From contig JAEYWD010000052.1 in the NCBI GenBank assembly GCA_023429135.1, positions 1 to 39,240 on the forward strand: 39,240 nt of DNA, read 5' to 3'. This document shows positions 8,118-15,715 of this stretch, in pieces. The notes under the pieces were generated by a model. The model made no database searches and had not been told where the DNA came from. It was given only the letters and a program-made list of their open reading frames with translations. Both the position numbers and the translations under genes were made by a program. Each line of letters begins with the position of its first letter. Position 1 is the first letter of the stretch. This stretch comes from Bacteroidota bacterium (GTDB lineage Bacteria > Bacteroidota > Bacteroidia > Bacteroidales > JAAUTT01).

Positions 8118-9408
8118 GTTCTTTTTATTCCTGGTGATAATTCACCTGATTGAGGCAGCTCTTGCCATTCTGGTGTTATATAAAAATACCGCATGGTTCA
8201 TTGCCGCCGAAGCTTTAATTGTATTCTCCCTGGGGTTCTCGGTGTATTTTTTTGTCGCTTTCTCTAAACCGCTGAAGTTAATCCATAGTGGAATAGAATC
8301 CATAAAAGACAAAGATTTCAGCATGCGTCTCGTAAAAGTGGGACAACCCGAGCTGGACAACCTCATCGAAGTTTATAACCAGATGATCGACAGACTCCGT
8401 TATGAAAGAACTCTGCAGCAGGAACAGCATTATTTTCTCGAAAAGCTGTTGCTGGCATCTCCTTCGGGCATCATTATCCTTGATCCCGACGAAAAAATCA
8501 AAATGATGAATCCAGCAGCCGAAACCTTTACCGGTCTAAAGTTCAGCGATGTCAAAGATTTTCCTTTGATAAGCTTCAATAATAACCTTTTGATTAAAGA
8601 ATTTCTCGGTGTTGGAACAAATGAGACTCAAACAGTGCTGGTGTCGGGACTTTTGAAATATAAAGTTCACCGGTCGTATTTTGTTAACCAGGGATTTCGT
8701 AACCAATTTCTTGTAATTGAAGAGCTGAGCAACGAAATATATAGAATAGAAAGGGCAGCCTACGAAAAAGTAATCAGAACCATATCGCACGAGTTTAATA
8801 ATTCAATTGGACCTATCAATTCGGTGCTGGATTCGTTAAAGACGCATATTATAAAGTCGGCTCCCGATCAGCAACCCGATTTCGAAAATGCAATCGAAGT
8901 AGCCATACAGCGGAACTTTGCGTTGAACGATTTTATAAAACGTTATGCGCAACTGTTTAAGCTGCCGCCACCTATAAAAGAGAAATGTAATATAAACGAG
9001 CTGTTGCTCAGGATGGAGAAAATATTCCATTATGAAATGCACCAGAATGAAATTACGCTTACATTGCAACTTTCATCTGATCCGCTGGTCTGGCAAGTGG
9101 ATATTAATCAGTTCGAACTTGTCATTTCCAATATCCTGAAAAATGCTGTTGAAGCTGCCGGTACGAAAGGAGAGATCAGCATTAGCACTACAACTCATCC
9201 CGATGGACTTTCAATATATAATTCGGGAGAACCCATTCCTGCTGAAATTCAAAAGCAGCTTTTCACACCTTTTTTTACCACCAAAAAAACAGGGCAGGGG
9301 ATAGGGTTAACGTTGGTGAGGGAGATATTGCAGAACCATCATCTTAAGTTTTCGCTGAAGAACAATGGCGACGGAAGAACATGTTTTTGGATTGGAACTG
9401 GATCTTAA
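8101..9408 (+). CDS. Membrane sensor histidine kinase (HAMP-PAS-HisKA-HATPase)
   Basis: This 435-residue kinase is the evident partner of the overlapping response regulator. Two helices (about 8-27 and 31-54) are separated by only a few residues, so there is almost no external sensor. Then come a HAMP-like linker (about 55-105), a PAS domain (about 110-205) and the phosphoacceptor H230 in RTISHEFNNS, an NtrB-like H box. The ATP-binding domain has N347 in its N box and GQGIGL at 398-403. The G1 box reads NSGEPIP where DNGxG is usual. With so little periplasmic sequence, it probably senses a membrane or cytoplasmic cue. The 17-nt overlap implies translational coupling. Confidence 0.93.
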   Translation: MTYRTKFFLFLVIIHLIEAALAILVLYKNTAWFIAAEALIVFSLGFSVYFFVAFSKPLKLIHSGIESIKDKDFSMRLVKVGQPELDNLIEVYNQMIDRLRYERTLQQEQHYFLEKLLLASPSGIIILDPDEKIKMMNPAAETFTGLKFSDVKDFPLISFNNNLLIKEFLGVGTNETQTVLVSGLLKYKVHRSYFVNQGFRNQFLVIEELSNEIYRIERAAYEKVIRTISHEFNNSIGPINSVLDSLKTHIIKSAPDQQPDFENAIEVAIQRNFALNDFIKRYAQLFKLPPPIKEKCNINELLLRMEKIFHYEMHQNEITLTLQLSSDPLVWQVDINQFELVISNILKNAVEAAGTKGEISISTTTHPDGLSIYNSGEPIPAEIQKQLFTPFFTTKKTGQGIGLTLVREILQNHHLKFSLKNNGDGRTCFWIGTGS

Positions 9409-9492
9409 ATCATTCCTGAAACCATTCTTGATGATATCATCCCTCTGTTTTCTTTGTCTAGGCTGCGGTATTGAATCAGTTGAGAATTATTT

Positions 9493-9511
9493 ACTTATTT
9501 CATAAGTTTTT
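9493..9511 (+). terminator. Weak terminator-like hairpin after histidine kinase
   Basis: ACTTAT-TTC-ATAAGT (9493-9507) is a perfect 6-bp stem with a 3-nt loop and runs into a T tract (9507-9511). It lies 85 bases past the histidine kinase stop. The stem is AT-rich, so it would be a weak terminator. It separates the two-component operon from the kinase island. Confidence 0.35.
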
Positions 9512-9516
9512 ATACA

Positions 9517-9545
9517 TTTACTTGTAACTTAGCGACTCAAGTAAA
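9517..9545. promoter_or_regulatory. 8-bp inverted repeat upstream of island kinase (possible operator)
   Basis: TTTACTTG (9517-9524) and CAAGTAAA (9538-9545) form a perfect 8-bp inverted repeat with 13 bases between the arms. It ends 11 bases before the kinase ATG. The geometry suits a dimeric DNA-binding protein or an mRNA leader hairpin. The island encodes one winged-helix candidate (11472-12134) that could bind here. I found no matching copy in the 37 bases before the phosphatase gene. Confidence 0.35.
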
Positions 9546-9556
9546 ATTTAGGATTC

Positions 9557-10345
9557 ATGTCAACAACTCTAACTTTATCCAATGATCTAATAACACATTT
9601 TAAAATATCAGAATATTCCTTACCTAAAAAAGGAGGTCAAAAAACTGTATTTTATGTAAAAATCGGAGGTCCCTCTTATGCACTGAAAGTTGTAAAAGTT
9701 CTTGATGATAGATTTAAACGCGAGCTTGAAATTTACAAAAAATTCCATGACAACTCAGGAATTCCAAAAATTATTCGTGTTGAGAATTACCGTAGCGAAA
9801 TAGTAATACTTGAAGAATATATTGATGGGTACGATTTAAGCGATGTTTATACTTCTTATATGAATCAAGAGAGAAAAATTTGCAAATTGTTGTACTCAAT
9901 TTGCGAGATCTTAACTCCTATTTGGAAGGAAAATTATGTGCATCGGGATCTTAAACCTCAAAATATTAGAATAAGAGAAAATGGAGAGCCTGTTGTTCTG
10001 GATTTTGGAATTGCTCGAGCATTAGATGAAACTACAATAACTTTACCCGGCACACAACCATTATCATACTTTTTCAGTAGTCCTGAGCAATATGCCGGAA
10101 ATAAAAAACTAATTTCCTATAGGACAGATTTTTTTAGTTTAGGTATAATAGGATTTTATCTTTTTACGAACCGTTTACCTTTTGGGACTACTGTCCATGA
10201 GATTAATAATGCCTTTTTATCAAATAATGTTAAAATTAAAATCGATAGTGTTAATCTAGAGAAATTTTGCAATTCAGTTTTTAAGATTAACCCATCTGAA
10301 AGACCAAGGACCTCAGAAATTTTAATGAAATATCTTGATTTATGA
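9557..10345 (+). CDS. Soluble Ser/Thr protein kinase (Hanks type)
   Basis: This 262-residue protein is little more than a protein kinase catalytic domain. The nucleotide-binding loop is KKGGQKTV near 24-31, the ATP-anchoring lysine is K44 (ALK), and the helix-C glutamate is probably E56. The catalytic loop is HRDLKPQN at 129-136 with D131, the metal-binding motif is DFG at 149-151, and the activation segment ends SSPEQ at 174-178. All residues needed for activity are present. There are no membrane helices, PASTA repeats or other sensor domains. The ATG overlaps nothing upstream, and the stop overlaps the next gene as ATGA. It is AT-rich compared with both flanks. In context it is the writer opposed to the PP2C phosphatase encoded on the other strand of the same island. 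Confidence 0.92.
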   Translation: MSTTLTLSNDLITHFKISEYSLPKKGGQKTVFYVKIGGPSYALKVVKVLDDRFKRELEIYKKFHDNSGIPKIIRVENYRSEIVILEEYIDGYDLSDVYTSYMNQERKICKLLYSICEILTPIWKENYVHRDLKPQNIRIRENGEPVVLDFGIARALDETTITLPGTQPLSYFFSSPEQYAGNKKLISYRTDFFSLGIIGFYLFTNRLPFGTTVHEINNAFLSNNVKIKIDSVNLEKFCNSVFKINPSERPRTSEILMKYLDL

Positions 10346-11490
10346 AAATAACACATGCATTAGGACATAATTCTAATTGGAGTATTGAATCCTATCATGA
10401 ACAGCAGATAGGAGACTATTTTTTAATAATTGCTTTTAATCATGGTATGAAATTTCTGACGAAACCTGCGTTCAGAGATATAAAAGAAATATCGATGATA
10501 GATTTGCAATTTTATGGTAAAAAGAATAATAAAGGAAAGTTGGGAGAATTCTCATTTCACCCAGCAAATTGTTCTTCTTTAGATGTTACTAATGTATATT
10601 TTGATAATTGCATAAAGGAAGCTATTGAATTTCAAAGGGGAAATGGTTTTAGAAACATAATTATTCCACATTACTACGACAATGAAGAAGTAGATGGGAT
10701 TATCTCGACTATTAAAAAAATTAATAATTATGTAAAAACCTTACAAAAGGGGAATGAAAGATATTTCATGACCTTACCTTTTGCAAACCATATAATCATT
10801 GACAAAGATAAAGTTGAAACTATTCTTTTTGAATGTACCGATCAAAATATTTGTTTTGATGGTTTTTATATTGTTTGTGAAAATAAGCCGGAATTCAGAA
10901 GGAAAGTAACTACTGAACTAAAAATTTTAAAAAACCTTACAAAAGTTCTTAAGACTCTTAAAGATCAAAATTTTAAAACCATTTACTCATATGCTAATTG
11001 GGATGCAGTTCTTTTCCTTACCAAAACAGACATTGATTATATTACTATTGGCAATTATGAAAATTTAAGAAATTTTGATATTAAAAGATTTACAGAAGAC
11101 GAATCTGGTGGTGGGTCAAAAGGATATTATTATTCCGAAAAACTTTTAAATATGATTAGAGCTGATGATTTGACCCAAATTAGAGAAACTAACAACCTAC
11201 AACTAATTAAAAATGATAAGAATATTTTTTCCGATATAATTATTCGTGAAGGCTATCCATGGAATATTCATAAACCTGAAGTGAATAAGAATTTTTTCCT
11301 AGCTTATTCAAGGTTGTTGGAAGATGTCGCAGGAATAAACGATCTCTCTCTTCGAAAACAATTCATGTCAGAAAAAATAGAAAAGGCAAATCAAATTTAT
11401 GATATACTGGAACAAAAGGGAGTCTACTTAGATAAAGAAAGCAGCAATTACCATCTAAATATTTGGAGAACTTATTTGAATATAGAATAA
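10342..11490 (+). CDS. Unrecognised 382-residue protein coupled to Ser/Thr kinase
   Basis: I do not recognise this family. The protein is soluble-looking, with no signal peptide or membrane helix. Hydrophobic strands alternate with helical stretches: DYFLIIAF, ISMIDLQFYG, NIIIPHYY, RYFMTLPFA, CFDGFYIVCE, FKTIYSYANW and IDYITIGNYENLRNFD. This alternating order would suit an alpha/beta or TIM-barrel-like fold for about the first 260 residues, followed by a glycine-rich turn (ESGGGSKGYYY) and a helical C-terminal region. No CxxC metal motif or P-loop is seen. It overlaps the kinase gene by 4 nt (ATGA), so it is probably co-translated and may be a kinase substrate, partner or effector. Its 3' end overlaps the convergent nuclease gene by 19 nt. 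The fold statement is inference from strand patterning only. Confidence 0.75.
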   Translation: MKITHALGHNSNWSIESYHEQQIGDYFLIIAFNHGMKFLTKPAFRDIKEISMIDLQFYGKKNNKGKLGEFSFHPANCSSLDVTNVYFDNCIKEAIEFQRGNGFRNIIIPHYYDNEEVDGIISTIKKINNYVKTLQKGNERYFMTLPFANHIIIDKDKVETILFECTDQNICFDGFYIVCENKPEFRRKVTTELKILKNLTKVLKTLKDQNFKTIYSYANWDAVLFLTKTDIDYITIGNYENLRNFDIKRFTEDESGGGSKGYYYSEKLLNMIRADDLTQIRETNNLQLIKNDKNIFSDIIIREGYPWNIHKPEVNKNFFLAYSRLLEDVAGINDLSLRKQFMSEKIEKANQIYDILEQKGVYLDKESSNYHLNIWRTYLNIE

Positions 11491-12134
11491 TCATTTATAA
11501 TTTTCTCAGAAAACAATATCTGCATAGTTGCATCTAATGGTTTTTGTCTTATTGGGTTAAATATTCTGGTAAATTCCCCATCAGGAGTTATTGTAGCTAA
11601 ACCAATATTGAATTTTCTAAACAAACCAATGTTTTGAATTGCTGGTTGTGAATAATGTGCATCTAAAACCACATAAGAATATTCGGCAAACCATTTATAT
11701 CTATGAGCTTGGGATAGTGCTCTTTTCCAATCTTTTAATTTTGCTTCAATAGCAAAATTATTTTTAAACGGTAATTGATATTGCTCCTGAATTGAGAAAG
11801 AATCGTCCTTTTGTTTTACTAAACCTCGATTAATTAGTTTACGTAAGGATTTCAGTATAGCTTTCCTTGGAGTTCTTGTAGTATCAAGTATATTATCGAA
11901 CGACACATTTGGATTTTTATTTATTATAATATAGATATTTATATCGGATTTTGTTAAACTCTCTCCAACGGAAAAGTTCTCAATATTCCGATTATTAATA
12001 TCACTAATCACAATATCGGCAATACCATAGCCCAAAGATACTTCTTCAAATATTTCAATATTTTCTCTAAAAAAAGTCTCTTTTAGTTTTTTCTTTAGAA
12101 CCTTAATTAAATCTTCTTCAGCTTTGAATTTCAT
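11472..12134 (-). CDS. Predicted PD-(D/E)XK nuclease with inserted winged helix
   Basis: I place this protein by motif, not by family recognition. Numbering from the longest start (12161, 229 residues), it shows D49 in YGIADIVIS, then E139-A-K141 in FAIEAKLKDW, then Q151 in ALSQAHRY. This is the D...ExK...Q pattern of PD-(D/E)XK nucleases. About 90 residues lie between D49 and E139. They contain a winged-helix-like segment (about 86-126: SFDNILDTT, then ILKSLRKLINRGLVKQK). I prefer the ATG at 12134 (residue 10 of the long form), preceded by an A-rich TTAAAA, because it shortens the overlap with the phosphatase gene from 44 to 17 nt. A DNA-binding regulator with a degenerate nuclease fold is the alternative reading. 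Confidence 0.7.
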   Translation of the reverse strand: MKFKAEEDLIKVLKKKLKETFFRENIEIFEEVSLGYGIADIVISDINNRNIENFSVGESLTKSDINIYIIINKNPNVSFDNILDTTRTPRKAILKSLRKLINRGLVKQKDDSFSIQEQYQLPFKNNFAIEAKLKDWKRALSQAHRYKWFAEYSYVVLDAHYSQPAIQNIGLFRKFNIGLATITPDGEFTRIFNPIRQKPLDATMQILFSEKIINDYSIFK

Positions 12135-12777
12135 TTTTAATAATAATGTAACTTGAATCATCCATGTTCTTAAGTCTTTGAAAAGATGAAATTTTCCTCT
12201 TTATCGATTTAAGTCTTTTAAAATTTAAAGTAAGAAAATATTTTTTAATATCTTTCTCCATTAAACTATGAAATCCATCTGTGCATAACAGATAATTGAA
12301 AGCATTGTTTAAGTTATTAAATTTAAAATCTTCAATCCTCAAATCCAAGCTACCGAGACATTTTGTAATAATATTACTCCCATTTCCCAAGCTATCATCC
12401 ACTGTAATTGGTTCCAGAAATTGATGGTTAAATCCATAAATCCTAGAATCACCAATATTCAAATATTTCGTTACGCTAGAAATTCGATGGATGTAAATTG
12501 CAGATATAGTACTTGCTCCCTGAATATTGGAGAGTGCAGCTTCTAGATTACCTTCATACAGAATATTCCTTAAGGTATCTATTCTGGCACCTGATTTTAT
12601 AATTCTATTGTATATTTTACGCTTAAAAAGTTCAATAAACTTGTAACTATTTGGATAGGAACTTACACCATCGAAAACAGCAAAAAAATAAAATTCATCC
12701 GCATTGATGATAAGTACCCTATCTTGATTCTTATCTCTTTGTATGCCCTTCTTTGAGTTGCTTATATATTTAATCAT
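12118..12777 (-). CDS. PP2C-family protein Ser/Thr phosphatase
   Basis: This 219-residue protein is a compact PP2C (PPM) phosphatase. The metal- and phosphate-binding motifs are in order: R14 with KNQD at 16-19, VFDGVSS at 34-40 (D36-G37), NIGDSRIYG at 108-115 (D110), CTDGFHS at 165-171 (D167) and MDDSS at 205-209. All expected aspartates are present, so it should be active. It has no membrane helix. It lies 37 bases downstream of comM on the same strand and overlaps the nuclease gene that follows. Its natural substrate is plausibly a target of the Ser/Thr kinase encoded convergently 1.8 kb away. It is clearly more AT-rich than comM. Confidence 0.9.
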   Translation of the reverse strand: MIKYISNSKKGIQRDKNQDRVLIINADEFYFFAVFDGVSSYPNSYKFIELFKRKIYNRIIKSGARIDTLRNILYEGNLEAALSNIQGASTISAIYIHRISSVTKYLNIGDSRIYGFNHQFLEPITVDDSLGNGSNIITKCLGSLDLRIEDFKFNNLNNAFNYLLCTDGFHSLMEKDIKKYFLTLNFKRLKSIKRKISSFQRLKNMDDSSYIIIKNEIQS

Positions 12778-12814
12778 GAAGTTATCCTATTAAACAGTTT
12801 CTTAAACCTTGGCT

Positions 12815-14353
12815 CTACCCCGCCCAGTTTTCCCTGTCGAGACTTCTATATTGAATGGCTTCTGCCAGATGCGAGGCTTCAATTTTATCGCTGCTGTCCA
12901 GGTCGGCGATTGTTCGCGATACCTTTAGAATTCTGTCGTAAGCGCGGGCCGATAAACCCAGCCTTTCCATCGCTGTTTTCATAATCCCTTGCCCGGCGGC
13001 ATCTATTTCGCAATATTTCCGCAGCATTTTCGACGACATTTGGGCATTGCAATGCACACCGGCATATTTCGAGAACCTTGCAGCCTGTAGTTTACGGGCA
13101 GCAACAACCCTTTCCCGCACAGCATGACTGCTTTCGGCCACCCGGCTTTCGGAGAGTTTATCGAAGGGAACAGGTACTACTTCAATGTGAATATCAATAC
13201 GGTCGAGCAACGGTCCCGAAATACGGTTTAAATACTTCTGGACAAGACCGGGAGTACAAACGCACTCCTTTTCGGGATGGTTGTAATAACCGCACGGGCA
13301 GGGGTTCATGGAAGCTATAAGCATAAAACTTGCCGGATATTCAACGGTAAACTTTGCACGGGAGATGGTGATAAGTCTGTCCTCCAGCGGCTGACGCATT
13401 ACTTCGAGCACAGTCCGCTTAAATTCAGGAAGTTCATCGAGAAATAAAACCCCATTGTGCGATAATGAAATTTCTCCGGGCTGTGGAAACGCCCCCCCTC
13501 CAACAAGTGCCACATCAGAGATTGTGTGGTGGGGGCTGCGAAACGGTCTGTATGTAATTAAAGACGAGTTCTTGTCAATTTTGCCGGCTACAGAATGAAT
13601 CTTGGTTGTTTCCAGCGCTTCATCAAGCGTTAAAGGAGGCAGAACGGTGGCAAGTCGTTTGGCCAGCATGGTTTTACCTGCTCCCGGAGGGCCAATCATT
13701 ATAAGGTTATGCCCACCGGCAGCAGCAATTTCGAGCGCCCGTTTCACATTCTCCTGACCTTTCACATCGGCGAAATCTACCTCGTAGTTGTTAATCCGGG
13801 AGAGAAATTCTTCCTGGATATCTACTTCAACAGGAGGGATATCTGTTTCGCCATTCACAAAATCTATTACTTCCTTTATATTGCTTACCCCAATGGCATC
13901 TAACCCTTCCACCACAGCCGCCTCGCGGGCATTTTGTTTTGGCAGGATTATACCTTTAAAACCTTCTTCTTTAGCCTGCAAGGCAATAGGTAAAACCCCT
14001 TTGATAGGCTGAAGGCTTCCATCAAGGGACAGTTCTCCCATCAGAATGTATTCGTCGAGCTTCTGATTTTGGATTTGCTCTGAGGCTGCCAGAATCCCTA
14101 TTGCCAAAGGTAAATCGTAAGCCGATCCTTCTTTGCGGATATCGGCAGGAGCCATATTGATCACAATCTTTTTCCCGGGAATACGATAGTTGAATACCTG
14201 AAGTGCTGAATCAATCCGCTGTTGACTTTCCTTAACCGCATTATCGGGTAACCCAACAAGAAAAAAATTAACTCCTTGAGAAATATTGACTTCGATAGTT
14301 ATCGTGGTGGCGCTTATGCCATAAACAGCGCTTCCGTAAGTTTTAACAAGCAT
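12815..14353 (-). CDS. comM: ComM/YifB-family Mg-chelatase-like AAA+ ATPase
   Basis: This 512-residue protein is a full-length YifB/ComM ATPase; the ComM member of this family is a branch-migration helicase that helps integrate DNA during natural transformation. It has the N-terminal ChlI-like domain (about 1-170), AAA+ Walker A GPPGAGKT at 221-228 and Walker B VLFLDELPEF at 302-311. The cysteine-containing MNPCPCGYY / CVC segment typical of the family follows, and then the C-terminal domain with SARAYDRILKVSRTIADL. The start is preceded by an intergenic region shared with a divergent gene. Whether this organism is transformable cannot be judged here. Confidence 0.95.
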   Translation of the reverse strand: MLVKTYGSAVYGISATTITIEVNISQGVNFFLVGLPDNAVKESQQRIDSALQVFNYRIPGKKIVINMAPADIRKEGSAYDLPLAIGILAASEQIQNQKLDEYILMGELSLDGSLQPIKGVLPIALQAKEEGFKGIILPKQNAREAAVVEGLDAIGVSNIKEVIDFVNGETDIPPVEVDIQEEFLSRINNYEVDFADVKGQENVKRALEIAAAGGHNLIMIGPPGAGKTMLAKRLATVLPPLTLDEALETTKIHSVAGKIDKNSSLITYRPFRSPHHTISDVALVGGGAFPQPGEISLSHNGVLFLDELPEFKRTVLEVMRQPLEDRLITISRAKFTVEYPASFMLIASMNPCPCGYYNHPEKECVCTPGLVQKYLNRISGPLLDRIDIHIEVVPVPFDKLSESRVAESSHAVRERVVAARKLQAARFSKYAGVHCNAQMSSKMLRKYCEIDAAGQGIMKTAMERLGLSARAYDRILKVSRTIADLDSSDKIEASHLAEAIQYRSLDRENWAG

Positions 14354-14445
14354 TAGTTAAGGAATTGGTGGTAGACAATATTAAGGAAAATATTGAAATC
14401 CGCAACATATTGTAAAAACATAAGCTATTAACTTTTCGGAACTTC

Positions 14446-14477
14446 TTTGCAAATTACAGATAAACCTTATACTTTCG
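14446..14477 (+). promoter_or_regulatory. Bacteroidota-type promoter for LRR protein gene
   Basis: TTTG (14446-14449), then 20 bases, then TACTTTCG (14470-14477) matches the Bacteroidota housekeeping consensus TTTG-N19-21-TAnnTTTG at 11 of 12 fixed or core positions, with one mismatch in the -7 box. It lies 31 bases before the ATG at 14509. Confidence 0.5.
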
Positions 14478-14508
14478 GAAATCATTTAATGATTAATAGT
14501 TTAAAACT

Positions 14509-15699
14509 ATGAGAATTCCAGCAAGCCTTTGCTTATTTATACTCCTTTTGTCACAAACTTTTGGACAAACAAATTCTATCCTGAATTTTATCGGCAATTC
14601 CAAGCCTGAGGAGGTAACACATCTAAGCCTGAGTGGCAAACATTTGAGTGAAATTCCCTCGGATATTTATCTCCTAAAAAATCTGGAGATTCTAAGTATC
14701 ACTGATAATGATTTAACTATTCTGCCCGAATCGATAACGAAATTGCAAAAGCTGAGGTTTATTGACGCCGAAGGAAACCTTTTCCGCACTTTTCCTAAAG
14801 AGGTTTGCTTCTTAAAAAGTTTAAAAAGATTGAAGCTTGGTTCAAATTATATTGAAAATATACCGGAAGATATCGTCCGGATGGATTCTCTTATACATCT
14901 GGATATTTACAGGAATAAACTCACTAAACTCTCTGGAAATGTTTTTCTTCTTCAAAATTTGAGAGACTTAATTGCCGATGAGAATCTAATCTCGGAAATT
15001 GATATTCCACAGAATACAACCGCCAGTGTTACAGGTTTATTTGCGCGTAAAAACTTACTGGATTCTATCCCTTCCGGTATTGGAAATCTAAAAAAGATGG
15101 AAACGCTTGACCTACGGGAAAACAAGATTAAAAAAGTGAGCGAGCGTTTATACGAACTTGTGGAACTTCAGGATCTGTTGCTGGAAGGGAACCAGATTGA
15201 ATACATTTCGCCTGAAATCGGGAAATTATATAAACTTGACTATATTTCCCTTTCGCAAAATAAAATTAAAACATTGCCTGAGGCGTTTTATGATTTAACA
15301 AATCTTGATTTTATACACCTCCATGATAATCAGATTGAACAGCTTTCACCTCAAATCCGAAATCTTTGGAAATTAAACTACCTGTCCATTGCAAATAATA
15401 AACTAACGGCGTTGCCCGATGAATTTTACAGTTTACCGAAACTGCAGTTTGTTACGCTTGAAAAAAATAATTTGAGATTTGATTTTCTCAAGCTGAAGAA
15501 TAAGGAAGGTTTTGTCAGCATCTCGTTAAGTGATTATCAATTTGAAAAAAAGGCAATTTCACTCAAGGAATTCAAATCACTTGCCGAGATATTGATTTTT
15601 ATAAAGAACTACGAATTTGGCGTAGGAATGATTGAAAGGTTTAAACCATACTTTACCGATTTTCAGGGAAACTTCCTGCCGAGAATTGAAAGGAACTAG
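14509..15699 (+). CDS. Secreted leucine-rich-repeat protein
   Basis: This 396-residue protein has a cleavable signal peptide (about residues 1-19, ending TFGQ) followed by roughly a dozen leucine-rich repeats of about 23 residues. The repeats have the pattern LxxLxxLxLxxNxLxxLPxxIxxL, as in NLEILSITDNDLTILPESI and KLDYISLSQNKIKTLPEAF. The C-terminal 60 residues leave the repeat pattern. Such proteins usually bind protein ligands; the role here is unknown. It is transcribed divergently from comM and ends 16 bases from the convergent DUF5723 gene. There is no sorting domain at the C terminus, so it is probably periplasmic. Confidence 0.85.
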   Translation: MRIPASLCLFILLLSQTFGQTNSILNFIGNSKPEEVTHLSLSGKHLSEIPSDIYLLKNLEILSITDNDLTILPESITKLQKLRFIDAEGNLFRTFPKEVCFLKSLKRLKLGSNYIENIPEDIVRMDSLIHLDIYRNKLTKLSGNVFLLQNLRDLIADENLISEIDIPQNTTASVTGLFARKNLLDSIPSGIGNLKKMETLDLRENKIKKVSERLYELVELQDLLLEGNQIEYISPEIGKLYKLDYISLSQNKIKTLPEAFYDLTNLDFIHLHDNQIEQLSPQIRNLWKLNYLSIANNKLTALPDEFYSLPKLQFVTLEKNNLRFDFLKLKNKEGFVSISLSDYQFEKKAISLKEFKSLAEILIFIKNYEFGVGMIERFKPYFTDFQGNFLPRIERN

Positions 15700-15715
15700 G
15701 GATTTACTTTGGTTA

